Positions 1-9,337 of a stretch of DNA of 64,000 bases are shown one piece after another. Positions within the stretch are counted from its first letter, which is position 1; each line of letters starts with the position of its first letter. Under the pieces are notes generated by a model. That model did no database searches, was not told the origin of the DNA, and saw nothing but the letters and a program-made list of their open reading frames with translations. Source of the stretch: Brucella rhizosphaerae (GTDB taxonomy: Bacteria; Pseudomonadota; Alphaproteobacteria; Rhizobiales; Rhizobiaceae); the NCBI RefSeq assembly GCF_002252475.1, contig NZ_NNRK01000026.1, forward strand, positions 62,001 through 126,000. The letters are read 5' to 3'. Both the position numbers and the translations under genes were made by a program.

Positions 1-1614
1 GAGATGGCAAAAGCCGATGTGGTCGTCATCTGGGGCACCAATGCGGCCGCCACTCAGGTCAATGTTATGACCCACGCTGTGCGGGCCCGCAAAGACCGTG
101 GCGCCAAGATCGTTGTCATTGATATTTACGCCAATGCCACTGTACGGCAGGCAGATATGGGTATTGTGCTCAAGCCCGGCACTGATGGCGCCTTTGCCTG
201 CGCTGTCATGCATGTGCTGTTCCGCGATGGCCTTGCCGATTGGGATTATCTCAACTGTTACACTGATGATCCAAAGGGGCTGGAGGCACATCTTGGTTCC
301 CGCACGCCTGAATGGGCGGCTGAAATCACCGGCCTCAATGTTGAAGAAATTGAGGCTTTCGCGCATCTGGTGGGCCAAACCAAGCGGACCTATTTCCGTC
401 TTGGCTATGGCTTTACCCGGCAGCGCAATGGTGCGGTGAATATGCATGCCGCAGCGTCAATTGCCTGTGTGACTGGTGCATTCTTATATGAGGGCGGTGG
501 CGCATTTCATTCCAACTCCGGCATCTTCAAGATGGACAAGCGCGAGATCGAAGGAAGCGCGATGCAGGACAAAACTCTGCGCTTTCTTGATCAATCGAAA
601 ATCGGGCGCATTCTCACAGGTGACAGTGAAGCGCTTTATGGCGGGCCTCCTGTTACTGCAATGCTGATCCAGAACACCAATCCGATGAATGTGACGCCGG
701 AACAGCGTCTGGTACGGAAGGGCTTTGCACGTGAAGACCTTTTTGTGGCGGTACATGAGCAATTCATGACCGATACGGCCAAGATGGCCGATGTGGTTCT
801 GCCTGCGACGACGTTCCTGGAGCATGACGATATTTATCGCGGCGGCGGTCAGCAGCATGTCGTGCTCGGCCCCAAGCTGATTGAGCCTCTTGCAGAGGCA
901 CGGCCGAACATCTTCGTCATTAACGAGCTGGCCAAACGCTTAGGCATCGCCCATTTGCCCGGCTTTGACGTCGATGAGCGCACGCTGATCGACAATATGA
1001 ATGCTAACAGCGATCTTCCGCATTTCGATGAGCTGAAGGAAAAACGCTTTGTCGATTTGCAGCCTCCGTTTGAGGAAGCGCATTATATCAATGGCTTTAA
1101 GTGGCCGGATGGCAAATTCCGTTTCCGTCCTGACTGGACCGGAAGCCCGTCACCGAACAAACCGCCAGAAGTCATGGGTTTGCAGGGACCGCATCAATCG
1201 ATGCCAGAGTTTCCAGACTATTGGAATGTGATTGAGGCTGTGGATGCAGAGCATCCATTCCGCCTTGCAACATCGCCTGCCCATAATTTTCTGAATTCGA
1301 CTTTTGCCGAAACGCCCACATCGCTTGCCAAGGAAATCAGACCAGAGCTTCTCATTCATCCGGATGACGCGGCTGATCTCGATATTTCTGATGGTGAGCG
1401 GATCGAAATTGGCAATCATCGCGGAGAAGTCGTGCTTCATGCCGTATTGCGTACCGGTCAAAAACGCGGCGTTGTGGTGTCTGAAGGCATTTTTCCGAAT
1501 GCCACATTTGAGCGCGGCGAGGGGATCAATACGCTTATTGGGGCCGAGCCTGCCGCCCCTTATGGTGGTTTAGCGGTCCACGATACAAAGATCTGGATTA
1601 GAAAATTGGCTTAA
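1..1614 (+). CDS. Molybdopterin-dependent oxidoreductase, C-terminal part (5' end outside window)
   Basis: Large subunit of a molybdopterin-guanine-dinucleotide oxidoreductase of the DMSO-reductase/formate-dehydrogenase superfamily. The open frame runs into the window edge, so the N-terminal Fe-S and first pterin-binding segments are missing; the ATG at base 4 is probably internal. Visible are the end of the Molybdopterin domain (to about residue 380, with the typical run NTNPMNVTPEQ and the DVVLPATTFLEHDD segment) and the C-terminal molydop-binding beta-barrel (about residues 415-530, LLIHPDDAADLDISDGERI). Substrate cannot be told from this part. A strong hairpin follows the stop codon within a few bases, so it ends its transcription unit. 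Confidence 0.85.
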   Translation, partial: EMAKADVVVIWGTNAAATQVNVMTHAVRARKDRGAKIVVIDIYANATVRQADMGIVLKPGTDGAFACAVMHVLFRDGLADWDYLNCYTDDPKGLEAHLGSRTPEWAAEITGLNVEEIEAFAHLVGQTKRTYFRLGYGFTRQRNGAVNMHAAASIACVTGAFLYEGGGAFHSNSGIFKMDKREIEGSAMQDKTLRFLDQSKIGRILTGDSEALYGGPPVTAMLIQNTNPMNVTPEQRLVRKGFAREDLFVAVHEQFMTDTAKMADVVLPATTFLEHDDIYRGGGQQHVVLGPKLIEPLAEARPNIFVINELAKRLGIAHLPGFDVDERTLIDNMNANSDLPHFDELKEKRFVDLQPPFEEAHYINGFKWPDGKFRFRPDWTGSPSPNKPPEVMGLQGPHQSMPEFPDYWNVIEAVDAEHPFRLATSPAHNFLNSTFAETPTSLAKEIRPELLIHPDDAADLDISDGERIEIGNHRGEVVLHAVLRTGQKRGVVVSEGIFPNATFERGEGINTLIGAEPAAPYGGLAVHDTKIWIRKLA

Positions 1615-1617
1615 AAC

Positions 1618-1653
1618 AAAGCCCGCGCCCAACATATGTTGGGCGCGGGCTTT
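1618..1653. terminator. Bidirectional Rho-independent terminator
   Basis: A perfect 36-base palindrome (arms of AAAGCCCGCGCCCAAC around ATAT) lies between two convergent genes, the molybdopterin oxidoreductase and the DUF992 gene. A-runs on one side and T-runs on the other let it serve both strands. Confidence 0.85.
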
Positions 1654-1671
1654 CTGAATTATCGGGTCGGA

Positions 1672-2196
1672 TTAACCTGCGTAGTTCAGCTTGAGCTTGG
1701 AAAGTCCAACAGCTGCGTTGAGACCTTTCTGGCCCTGAAGCGAGATAGGCTGCAGGGAGATTGTCTTCCACGAACCACCAGTCAGAATGTTGGTGCCAGC
1801 GCCGATACCGATCGAAGCATTTGCCGAAGCGCCGACATAACGGCCCTTCAAAGCGCCTTCGGGGCGAACGGTTGGCGCCCAAACGGCCCATGCAATGGTG
1901 CCGCCATTGATGAAGCCTATATCAACGCCGATTTTGGTGATGTTGCCGGTGTAATGTTCAACCGGGCCGCGACCGTGCACAGGCCGGAAAACGCAATCCA
2001 CGTCCTGCTGGCTGCCGATGATGACACCGATAGCAGGGGAAATATCGCAGGAAAGGGTGCCAACTTCCGAACGTGGCTGAGTGCGACCTGAGCCGGGAGG
2101 CGCTACGAAGTCAGCTGCGAGGGCAGGAGCGGTGATCGCGATGCCCGAAATGACGGCCATAGCCGACAGGAAGGAAGTCGAGAAACGGAGAGACAT
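1672..2196 (-). CDS. DUF992 family exported protein
   Basis: Exported protein of the DUF992 family, common in Hyphomicrobiales and of unknown function. The chosen ATG (2196) is preceded by GAGGA and begins a classic signal peptide (MSLRFSTSFLSAMAVISG, cleavage after APALAADF or nearby). The mature part carries the family pattern: an SEVGTLSCDISP strand, a VIIGSQQDVDCVF strand with the second cysteine, and repeated Gly/Ala-rich segments ending in LSKLKLNYAG. The two cysteines could form a disulfide in the periplasm. An in-frame upstream start would add 23 residues in front of the signal peptide and is less likely. Single gene with its own terminator. Confidence 0.8.
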   Translation of the reverse strand: MSLRFSTSFLSAMAVISGIAITAPALAADFVAPPGSGRTQPRSEVGTLSCDISPAIGVIIGSQQDVDCVFRPVHGRGPVEHYTGNITKIGVDIGFINGGTIAWAVWAPTVRPEGALKGRYVGASANASIGIGAGTNILTGGSWKTISLQPISLQGQKGLNAAVGLSKLKLNYAG

Positions 2197-2341
2197 GATG
2201 TTGTCCTCTAATAAATACAAAACAGAAAGAGACGCCCATGCGACTCTCAAGGGTTGCCGAAGCAAATCCCCTTACGCAGTGGAATTAGGGCATTTTCACG
2301 GGAATTAAAGTTTTGTTAACGAAAAAATTGGGGTGTGATGA

Positions 2342-2377
2342 ATTTGTCGCGCCTAATCTCCTGTTTGGGCGACAAAT
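2342..2377. other. Hairpin downstream of purN
   Basis: Perfect 9-base inverted repeat (ATTTGTCGC / GCGACAAAT) with an 18-base loop just beyond the purN stop. It may end the purM-purN transcript, but there is no clear T-run on the minus strand. Confidence 0.35.
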
Positions 2378-2406
2378 GCGCTTTGACAGGAGCTTCTGCC
2401 GTGGGA

Positions 2407-3024
2407 TCAGAAGCTGAGTACCATTGCATCCTGCGATAGAGCGGTTTCCACGTTGCCACTGGCAAATTTCTTGAGCGCAACCGCGTAGATCATGTGTTCG
2501 GCTGTCAGGACGCGTGCCGCGACGCTGTCTTCAGTGTCGCCGTCAACAATTGGAACCGCAGCTTGTGCCAGAATCGGGCCTTCATCCATGCCTTCCGTCA
2601 CCAGATGCACGGTGCAGCCTGCCAGTTTCATGCCTGCATCGAGCGCACGCTGATGCGTGTGCAGGCCGGGAAAAAGCGGTAGCAAGGAAGGGTGGATATT
2701 GAGGATGCGCCCCTCATAAGGCTTAATGAATTTGCCCGACAGAAGCCGCATATAGCCTGCAAGACAAACGATATCCGGGTTCAGCGCCGCAAGCGCATCA
2801 AGGATTGCATCTTCATGTGCATCCTTGGAAGTATAGTCCTTGCGGGTGAAAACCTGCGTAGCGATACCGGCGGCTTGTGCTTTGGTAAGGCCGCCCGCAT
2901 CTGCTTTATCGGAAATGACTGAAACAATTTCAGCCGGAAAATCGGGTGTTTGAGCAGCCCGGATCAGCGCCTCCATATTGGAGCCGCCGCCCGAGATGAA
3001 AATAACGACCCGCTTGCGGCTCAT
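2407..3024 (-). CDS. purN: Phosphoribosylglycinamide formyltransferase PurN
   Basis: Third step of purine synthesis: transfers a formyl group from 10-formyl-THF to GAR. The 205-residue length is normal for the single-domain enzyme. The N-terminal nucleotide-binding loop ([14 protein letters not shown]) and the catalytic Asn-His-Asp set are visible: Asn and His in [13 protein letters not shown], and Asp in the GMDEGPI segment. Its ATG overlaps the TGA of purM by the ATGA arrangement, so the two are translationally coupled; PurM acts two steps later in the same pathway. Confidence 0.97.
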   Translation of the reverse strand: MSRKRVVIFISGGGSNMEALIRAAQTPDFPAEIVSVISDKADAGGLTKAQAAGIATQVFTRKDYTSKDAHEDAILDALAALNPDIVCLAGYMRLLSGKFIKPYEGRILNIHPSLLPLFPGLHTHQRALDAGMKLAGCTVHLVTEGMDEGPILAQAAVPIVDGDTEDSVAARVLTAEHMIYAVALKKFASGNVETALSQDAMVLSF

Positions 3025-4100
3025 AATGCCAGCGTACCCTGATAGACGACGCCTTCGCCCTCGCGCCTGACCATGCGGCCGAGCGTAATGACATTTTCGC
3101 CTTCAGCAGCCAGCGCAGCAACCACTTCATCAACCTTGTCAGGCGTGACAACGGCAATCATACCGACGCCGCAGTTGAAAGTGCGCAGCATTTCGAGTGG
3201 CTCAACACCACCGGTTTTTGCAAGCCATGAGAATACTGCAGGCACTTTGATTGCATTCAGGTCGATTTCTGCAGCAAGACCTTCCGGCAGGACACGCGGA
3301 ATATTATCCGGGAAGCCACCGCCAGTGATATGTGCGAGTGCCTTTATGCCATCCGAAGCACGGATTGCAGCCAGTAAGGGCTTCACATAGATGCGGGTTG
3401 GCGTCAGCAGCGCCTCGCCAAGCGTTGCACCGGGCTGGAATGGTGCATCTGATTTCCAGCCAAGACCGGACATTTCAACGATGCGGCGCACCAGTGAAAA
3501 GCCGTTTGAATGAACGCCCGAAGAGGAAAGACCCAGAATGACGTCGCCTTCGGATATATCGCCGCGTGGCAGCAAACGATCCCGTTCAGCAGCACCGACT
3601 GCAAATCCGGCCAGATCGTAGTCACCATCGCGATACATGCCCGGCATTTCAGCCGTTTCGCCGCCGATAAGGGCACATCCAGCCTGAAGGCAGCCTTCCG
3701 CAATGCCGGAAACGATAGCCACACCCTGATCGGGCGACAGCTTGCCGGTTGCGAAATAGTCGAGGAAGAAAAGTGGCTCTGCACCCTGAACGACAAGATC
3801 GTTCACGCACATCGCGACGAGGTCAATGCCGACCGTGTCGTGCTTGTCAGCGTCGATTGCGATTTTGAGCTTGGTGCCAACGCCGTCATTGGCTGCAACA
3901 AGAACAGGATCGGTAAAGCCTGCGGCCTTGAGATCGAACAATCCGCCGAAGCCACCAATTTCGCCATCAGCACCCGGACGGCGCGTGGAGCGAACAAGCG
4001 GTTTGATCTTGTCGACCATCAGGTTGCCTGCATCGATATCGACACCAGCTTCCGCGTAAGTCAGTCCATTTTTCCTGGCGGGGGTATTTTCCGTGGTCAT
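3021..4100 (-). CDS. purM: Phosphoribosylformylglycinamidine cyclo-ligase PurM (AIR synthetase)
   Basis: ATP-dependent ring closure of FGAM to aminoimidazole ribonucleotide in purine synthesis. 359 residues, as expected. The N-terminal [12 protein letters not shown] signature and the [11 protein letters not shown] motif of the PurM superfamily ATP-binding fold are present, as is the THITGGGF-like segment ([14 protein letters not shown]). The frame could begin at a GTG one codon upstream, but the ATG at 4100 sits better behind a GGAG ribosome-binding site. First gene of the purM-purN operon, divergent from the permease gene at 4417. Confidence 0.97.
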   Translation of the reverse strand: MTTENTPARKNGLTYAEAGVDIDAGNLMVDKIKPLVRSTRRPGADGEIGGFGGLFDLKAAGFTDPVLVAANDGVGTKLKIAIDADKHDTVGIDLVAMCVNDLVVQGAEPLFFLDYFATGKLSPDQGVAIVSGIAEGCLQAGCALIGGETAEMPGMYRDGDYDLAGFAVGAAERDRLLPRGDISEGDVILGLSSSGVHSNGFSLVRRIVEMSGLGWKSDAPFQPGATLGEALLTPTRIYVKPLLAAIRASDGIKALAHITGGGFPDNIPRVLPEGLAAEIDLNAIKVPAVFSWLAKTGGVEPLEMLRTFNCGVGMIAVVTPDKVDEVVAALAAEGENVITLGRMVRREGEGVVYQGTLAL

Positions 4101-4416
4101 CACCTGCTCCTGAAACTGGCCTGAAACGGGGCTGTGCCCCTAGTGGGGAATATTTAAGGGCGCAATGACATGAGATTGCTGAACCTGCAAGGCCGGGAGG
4201 CTGGAAAAGCGCAAAACAGCGCAGGAATCTGCCGAAATTTCTGATGGTGTGCATTTGGTGTAACCTGTCGGACGCCATGAGTGCGTCTCATGCATAAACA
4301 TTGCAATCTTTTTACTGTGGCCTAACTATCCTTATCGGTCTGCGCTTACGAGAATAGTAACGTCAGTTTGTTATAGTGCTGTCTTAACGGCCTATCTTTG
4401 CAGAGAATGGATCAAC
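4101..4416. other. Divergent intergenic region purM / permease
   Basis: About 316 bases between the divergent starts of purM and the AI-2E family permease; it must hold promoters for both. I see no PurR-like palindrome, riboswitch or small ORF that I can support. Confidence 0.5.
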
Positions 4417-5658
4417 ATGGTCAAGAAACCAGCGCCAGTGCGTGGCAGCACGAGCAAGACGATACAACAATCAGAAGCCGTGGCACGCGATGGCGATATT
4501 CACGTCAATGTGGAAGTCGGCGGCTTTACCGGATCAAGCGTTCGTCGTCAGGCCATGTTCTGGACCTGCACGGTTGCGGTATTCCTGTTGTTTCTCGTGG
4601 TGTTCAGCCCGGTCCTGCTGCCATTCGTAGCGGGCATGGCGCTGGCTTACTTTCTTGATCCAGTGGCAGACAGGCTGGAGCGACTGGGGTTGTCGCGTTT
4701 GGCCGCAACCATTGTGATTCTGCTTATCTTCCTGATGATCCTGGTCGTCGGATTGATGATCATAATCCCAATTCTTGCGACGCAGCTTGCGGAATTTATT
4801 TCAAAGCTGCCTGACTATATCTCTCAGTTGCAAGCACTTATGGCAAATGAGAACTCGCAATGGCTGAAACGCTATATCGGTATCGATAGCTCTGTCATTC
4901 AGGAAAACCTCAGCATGCTGCTGCAACAGGGTGCTGGTTTCCTGTCCACATTGCTGCAGTCCCTGTGGAATTCGGGGAAATCTCTCATTGATATTGCAGG
5001 TCTTTTCATCGTTACGCCGGTGGTTGCGTTCTACATGCTGCTCGACTGGGATCGCATGGTCGATCGCATTGATTCATGGGTGCCGCGCAGGCAGCTTTAC
5101 ACCGTCCGCGGCATTGCGCGTGACATGGACGCGGCAGTGGCTGGCTTCGTGCGTGGACAGGGTACTTTGTGCCTCATTCTCGGCACCTATTATGCTATCG
5201 GCCTGACCCTGACAGGGCTTAATTTTGGCCTGCTTATCGGCTTTTTTGCGGGGCTTATCAGCTTCATTCCCTATATCGGCTCCTTCGTTGGACTAACGCT
5301 TGCAATCGGCGTTGCGCTGGTCCAGTTCTGGCCTGATTGGATCATGATTGTTGCGGTTGCAGCCGTGTTTTTCTTAGGCCAGTTTGTCGAGGGAAACATC
5401 CTCCAACCAAAGCTGGTCGGCTCGTCCGTCGGGTTGCATCCGGTGTGGCTGATGTTCGCTCTGTTCGCCTTCGGTTCCCTGTTTGGCTTCACTGGAATGC
5501 TGGTTGCAGTGCCCGCTGCTGCTGCGGTCGGGGTGCTTGTGCGGTTTGCACTGAATCGCTATCTCCATTCTCCGATGTACGACCCGGTCTATAAGAGCCC
5601 TCATTCCGATGCCGGGCCGCTGATCGAGGCTGGCGAGAATGCAGGCAAAGAGAAATGA
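4417..5658 (+). CDS. AI-2E family transporter (PerM/UPF0118-like permease)
   Basis: Polytopic inner-membrane protein of the AI-2E exporter/PerM family, 413 residues. Hydrophobic segments lie near residues 45-90 (two helices), 105-135, about 200-215, and a long C-terminal block from about 250 to 390. The family's conserved region GLISFIPYIGSFVG and the later VGSSVGLHPVW segment are clear. A cytoplasmic N-tail of about 40 polar residues precedes the first helix. The transported substrate is not known for alphaproteobacterial members. The Hda-like gene follows 39 bases downstream on the same strand, so the two may be cotranscribed. Confidence 0.88.
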   Translation: MVKKPAPVRGSTSKTIQQSEAVARDGDIHVNVEVGGFTGSSVRRQAMFWTCTVAVFLLFLVVFSPVLLPFVAGMALAYFLDPVADRLERLGLSRLAATIVILLIFLMILVVGLMIIIPILATQLAEFISKLPDYISQLQALMANENSQWLKRYIGIDSSVIQENLSMLLQQGAGFLSTLLQSLWNSGKSLIDIAGLFIVTPVVAFYMLLDWDRMVDRIDSWVPRRQLYTVRGIARDMDAAVAGFVRGQGTLCLILGTYYAIGLTLTGLNFGLLIGFFAGLISFIPYIGSFVGLTLAIGVALVQFWPDWIMIVAVAAVFFLGQFVEGNILQPKLVGSSVGLHPVWLMFALFAFGSLFGFTGMLVAVPAAAAVGVLVRFALNRYLHSPMYDPVYKSPHSDAGPLIEAGENAGKEK

Positions 5659-5697
5659 AATTGACACATAACCGGGCGAGATTCTCAGGAGAAAGCG

Positions 5698-6396
5698 ATG
5701 AGTGACGCACCGCGTCAGATTCCGCTCGCTCTTGAGCATCAGCCTGGCTATCACCGCGAAGACATTATGGTCACGGGGTCAAACCGTGCTGCGGTGGATC
5801 TTATTGATCGCTGGCCGAACTGGGTCGCGCCGGTGGTGATCCTTGCTGGGCCGACGGGTGCGGGCAAGACGCATCTGGCTGAAGTCTGGCGCGCGGCCAC
5901 AGGCGCACTGCTGGCTGATCCCAAAGCCATCAGCAGTGAGGCGGTAACGGGTGCCGCTGAATACCCGGTTCTGATCGATAATATCGGTGGCGCTCCTTTT
6001 GACGAGACGGGTTTGTTCCATCTCATTAACAGTGTCAGGCAAAATGCGGCTCTTGGACCAGGGCCTTCACTGCTGATGACATCACGCCTTTTGCCTGCAA
6101 ACTGGAACGTAAAGCTTCCAGATCTCGCATCGCGCCTTAAGGCGGCGACGGTTGTGGAGATCGCAGAACCTGACGATATGCTGCTCGGCGGTGTCATTCA
6201 CAAACTTTTTGCCGACCGGCAGATCAGCGTTGAGCCACATGTGGTCAGCTATCTGGTGAGCCGTATCGAACGCTCGCTTTTGTCTGCAATTCAAATTGTG
6301 GATCGTCTTGATCGCGCAGCTTTGGAGCAGAAAACCCGTATCACCCGTACGCTGGCCGCACAGGTGTTGTCAGAAGCCGGTCACGGTGAGGGATGA
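5698..6396 (+). CDS. hdaA: DnaA regulatory inactivator Hda/HdaA-like protein
   Basis: Predicted AAA+ DnaA-like protein that, with the beta clamp, stimulates hydrolysis of DnaA-ATP to limit replication initiation. 232 residues, the size of HdaA rather than full DnaA. The N-terminus carries a clamp-binding motif (QIPLAL at about residues 7-12), then a Walker A motif (GPTGAGKTH), a Walker B-like LIDN and a C-terminal lid with an arginine-containing segment (LPDLASRLKAA). There is no DnaA domain IV DNA-binding helix. It begins 39 bases after the permease and overlaps the epimerase start by ATGA, so its last codons are coupled to that gene. Confidence 0.85.
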   Translation: MSDAPRQIPLALEHQPGYHREDIMVTGSNRAAVDLIDRWPNWVAPVVILAGPTGAGKTHLAEVWRAATGALLADPKAISSEAVTGAAEYPVLIDNIGGAPFDETGLFHLINSVRQNAALGPGPSLLMTSRLLPANWNVKLPDLASRLKAATVVEIAEPDDMLLGGVIHKLFADRQISVEPHVVSYLVSRIERSLLSAIQIVDRLDRAALEQKTRITRTLAAQVLSEAGHGEG

Positions 6397-7262
6397 AGAC
6401 AGCCGTTACCGGAGCCAGTGGGTTTATTGGAAGCGCTGTCTTGCGCTGTCTTGCAAGCGAGGGTTATGAGACCCTTGCCCTTTCGCGCAACGAGTTGTCA
6501 GCAGCTGATTTTTCCGATGTGGAAACGGTTATTCATTGCGCGGCCCTCGCCCATCGAACAGGAGCTGAACGCCCGCAGGCGGATGAGTTTGATGCGGTCA
6601 ATCATCGCCTGACGGTTACGCTTGCTGAAAAGGCGAAACAGGCAGGCGTGCGACGCTTCATCTTTGTTTCCACGATTTACACGATTGCCGGTAATTCATC
6701 GCCGCTTATGCCGGATATGCCGTTTGCGCCGCGTGATGATTATGGCCGCGCCAAAGCCAAGGCCGAAGCAGCTTTGCTCGCCATGACTGGCATTGAAGTG
6801 GTGATCGCTCGGCCCGTCCTTGTCTATGGACCAGAAGCCCGTGCCAATCTGCGGGCTTTGATGAAGCTTTGTGACACTGGTCTGCCACTACCATTTGGGT
6901 CAGCCAACAATCACAGAAGCTTTGTTTCGCTGGAAAATGCGGCGCGTGCCTTGGTGTTTCTGGCAAAGGCTCCGTCGGACAAAGTCGCAGGGCAAATCTT
7001 TCATCTGGCGGAGCCTGAACCGCGTTCAACGCGCGAACTTGTATCAAAGGCGCGCGCAGCTATAGGCCGACCGTTGCGGCTGATGCCGGTTCCTGCCGTC
7101 TGCATGAGGATACTGCTGACGCTGGTGGGTAAGAAGACACTTTATGAGCAGCTGTACGGCGACATGATCGCCGACACATCGTCAATGCTTACAATTGGGT
7201 TCGATTATCTGCCTGGTGATCCGCAGATCGTAGCCATGGCAAAATCTACACAGGAAAATTAG
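6393..7262 (+). CDS. NAD(P)-dependent epimerase/dehydratase (extended SDR)
   Basis: Extended short-chain dehydrogenase of the nucleotide-sugar epimerase type, 289 residues. The Rossmann dinucleotide loop is at the extreme N-terminus (TGASGFIG), followed by HCAALAH, the catalytic serine strand (FIFVSTIYT) and the YxxxK motif in DDYGRAKAKAE. It resembles UDP-glucose 4-epimerase-like enzymes found in polysaccharide loci, but the substrate cannot be read from sequence. Translationally coupled to hdaA by a 4-base overlap; its stop overlaps the stop of the convergent SH3 gene. Confidence 0.85.
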   Translation: MKTAVTGASGFIGSAVLRCLASEGYETLALSRNELSAADFSDVETVIHCAALAHRTGAERPQADEFDAVNHRLTVTLAEKAKQAGVRRFIFVSTIYTIAGNSSPLMPDMPFAPRDDYGRAKAKAEAALLAMTGIEVVIARPVLVYGPEARANLRALMKLCDTGLPLPFGSANNHRSFVSLENAARALVFLAKAPSDKVAGQIFHLAEPEPRSTRELVSKARAAIGRPLRLMPVPAVCMRILLTLVGKKTLYEQLYGDMIADTSSMLTIGFDYLPGDPQIVAMAKSTQEN

Positions 7263-8086
7263 TTCTTCTGTCCAACAGACATTGGAGGCTGAATGCGTGC
7301 CTTCTGGGTCAACGGAGCTGCAGGGGCCGCTGCTGGCGGCTTTTTGGCAATCGATCCAGTGGTAATGATCTGTGCAGTGTCGGGCTTATTACGACCGCCC
7401 CGCAACTGATCTTCATGCACCCAGCCGATCATATTGGTTGAAGGTACGACAACGCGATGCCATTTGCCTGTCTTGCCGTAAGAGCGCATTTCACGGCCCT
7501 TTTCGACCGTACCGATAGCAGGTGATTTATCCCATGCATTCTTGTGAATGGTGAGTTTTGCCTTCGCATAGATGACGGAAGGGGAATGCGCAGGTGTATT
7601 GGTACCACGTGGCGGCATCGGTAAAGCACGGGCGGATGCAGGACTTGCAGGTGGCGGTGTAATCTTCTGCGTTGGCATGAGCGGCTTGGACGCCTGAACA
7701 GCGGCTTGCTGCACAGGTTTAGGCTGTGTAGGCGCAACAAGAGCAGCCGGACGAGGGACGGGACCTACAGCTCCCGCATAATCGTTGGACTGGGTTTTCT
7801 TCTCGATTACAGCCTTCTCGACATGCTGTTTGTTTTCCACCTTAGCAGGAGCTGAAGAAGTGACCTGCGGCGCGGCGCGCTGGAACAAGGCAGTCAATGC
7901 TGCCTGCGGGCTCTTATGTTGGGCTGTTGCCCACAGACTGAACGCACCCAGACCTAAAATCGCGCCAAGCGCCAATATTGGTGTGGATGAACCTGAACCA
8001 CTCTTACGCCCGGTGGAACGCCCGCCAGAGCGTCCAGTCGTTCGTTTTGTCGAGCGGGAACTCTGCTTCCTTGGTGCCATTGTCAT
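7259..8086 (-). CDS. Membrane-anchored SH3-domain protein
   Basis: Predicted bitopic envelope protein of 275 residues. A very basic Ser/Arg-rich N-tail (RSTKRTTGRSGGRSTGRKSG) is followed by one membrane helix (about residues 35-55, ILALGAILGLGAFSLW), a long Ala/Pro/Lys-rich linker and a bacterial SH3 domain near 185-245 (LTIHKNAWDKSPAIG ... GWVHEDQLRGG), then a Pro/Ala-rich tail. SH3 domains of this type often bind cell-wall material, but the function here is unknown. The start at 8086 has an AGGGG site; another ATG lies two codons further in. Convergent with and overlapping the epimerase stop. Confidence 0.72.
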   Translation of the reverse strand: MTMAPRKQSSRSTKRTTGRSGGRSTGRKSGSGSSTPILALGAILGLGAFSLWATAQHKSPQAALTALFQRAAPQVTSSAPAKVENKQHVEKAVIEKKTQSNDYAGAVGPVPRPAALVAPTQPKPVQQAAVQASKPLMPTQKITPPPASPASARALPMPPRGTNTPAHSPSVIYAKAKLTIHKNAWDKSPAIGTVEKGREMRSYGKTGKWHRVVVPSTNMIGWVHEDQLRGGRNKPDTAQIITTGSIAKKPPAAAPAAPLTQKARIQPPMSVGQKN

Positions 8087-8158
8087 TTGTCCCCTGTCCG
8101 AATCGCGACAGGAAGACACTAACGGGTCTTCCTTCGCATTTCGTTACCGGGGAATTTA

Positions 8159-8863
8159 TCAGACGGAACGGGTGAGGCCGCCATCCACGCGCAGGTTCTG
8201 GCCGGTAATGTAGGCAGCACCTTCTGATGCAAGGAATGCAACGGTCGCAGCAATTTCTTCGCTTTTGCCATAACGCTGCAAAGGTACGCTGTCGCGGCGT
8301 TCTTCAGTGGCTGGCAGGCTGTCGATCCAGCCAGGCAAGACATTGTTCATACGAATGTTGTCGGGTGCATAAGTGTCCGCAAATACCTTGGTGAAAGAAG
8401 CAAGGCCTGCACGGAACACTGCCGAAGTCGGGAACATAGCGCTCGGCTCGAAAGCCCATGCGGTAGAGATATTGATAATCGTGCCGGATTTCTGCTTTTG
8501 CATAAATGGCACAACAAGTCGGCTCGGACGAACCACATTCAAGAAATAGGTATCGAGGCCTTTGTGCCAGTCTTCATCGGTAATATCGAGAATCGGAGCA
8601 CGAGGGCCATGGCCGGCACTGTTGATGAGCGTATCGATACGACCCCATTTTTCTACAGTGAGATCGACCAGCTTCTTAAGGTCGTCAACGGACTGGTTTG
8701 AGCCCGTAACGCCGATACCGCCCAATTCCTTGGCCAGTGCTTCGCCTTTGCCAGACGATGAGAGAATTGCGACAGCAAAGCCGTCCTGTGCAAGCTTGCG
8801 TGCGGATGAAGCTCCCATGCCACTGCCGCCTGCTGTAATGATTGCTACTTTTTGTGCCGACAT
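8159..8863 (-). CDS. SDR-family oxidoreductase, atypical active site
   Basis: Short-chain dehydrogenase/reductase fold, 234 residues. The cofactor loop is TAGGSGMG (residues 10-17), NSAG is at 81-84, the serine strand INIS is at 130-133 and the C-terminus ends in the usual TGQNLRVDGGLTRSV. The catalytic YxxxK motif is absent: where Tyr and Lys belong (about residues 147 and 151) the protein reads Ser and Arg (PTSAVFRAG). This suggests either unusual chemistry or a non-catalytic role. An AGGA site lies directly before the ATG. Single gene. Confidence 0.83.
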   Translation of the reverse strand: MSAQKVAIITAGGSGMGASSARKLAQDGFAVAILSSSGKGEALAKELGGIGVTGSNQSVDDLKKLVDLTVEKWGRIDTLINSAGHGPRAPILDITDEDWHKGLDTYFLNVVRPSRLVVPFMQKQKSGTIINISTAWAFEPSAMFPTSAVFRAGLASFTKVFADTYAPDNIRMNNVLPGWIDSLPATEERRDSVPLQRYGKSEEIAATVAFLASEGAAYITGQNLRVDGGLTRSV

Positions 8864-8974
8864 TTCCTGATCCCAAGGTGATGAAATTATTCTGATGCGC
8901 TGAAAGTAGCGGATGGGTTTGAAATCCCAAATGAATTTTCTTGATTCTAAGATTTCATGGTATTGTTAGACAAT

Positions 8975-9000
8975 AAAAAACGCCGCTTGCGCGGCGTTTA
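8975..9000 (-). terminator. Rho-independent terminator
   Basis: AAACGCCGC / GCGGCGTTT hairpin with a TTGC loop; on the minus strand it runs into TTTTTTATTG. It ends the small minus-strand gene that starts at 9176. Confidence 0.85.
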
Positions 9001-9020
9001 ATCAAAGTAGTCGGAATGGA

Positions 9021-9176
9021 CTATTCCTGGCCGGATGACTTGTTGCCCGAAAAGGTCTCACCAGCAGCAGGCTCACTGCTTTTCTGGCTGGACTCTTTTT
9101 GCTGAACTGCATCACGGAATGCCGCCCATTCATTTTCGTGGCGACGGTACAGTGCATCTGAAGTCTGGATATCCAT
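9021..9176 (-). CDS. Small hydrophilic protein, unknown function
   Basis: 51-residue hydrophilic protein beginning MDIQTSDALYRRHENEW. The start is set by a GGAGG site before the ATG at 9176; the frame is open further upstream but without a better start. The N-terminal half looks helical, and the C-terminal half is Ser/Glu/Gly-rich and probably disordered. I do not recognise a family. A clean terminator follows, and the ribosome-binding site and terminator together argue that it is a real gene. Confidence 0.6.
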   Translation of the reverse strand: MDIQTSDALYRRHENEWAAFRDAVQQKESSQKSSEPAAGETFSGNKSSGQE

Positions 9177-9337
9177 TTCTATCCTCCGTTGTCGTGGCAA
9201 CGCAAATAACATGGACAGAACAGAATCGTTGCATCACAAACGGTAAGCGCTTGAAATCTTAATCGGTTTATATGTTTATAACCTTTTGCAAGCGCCTACC
9301 TATTGGTGTGTTCGGGTGAGGTTATCACCCTAAAGGA

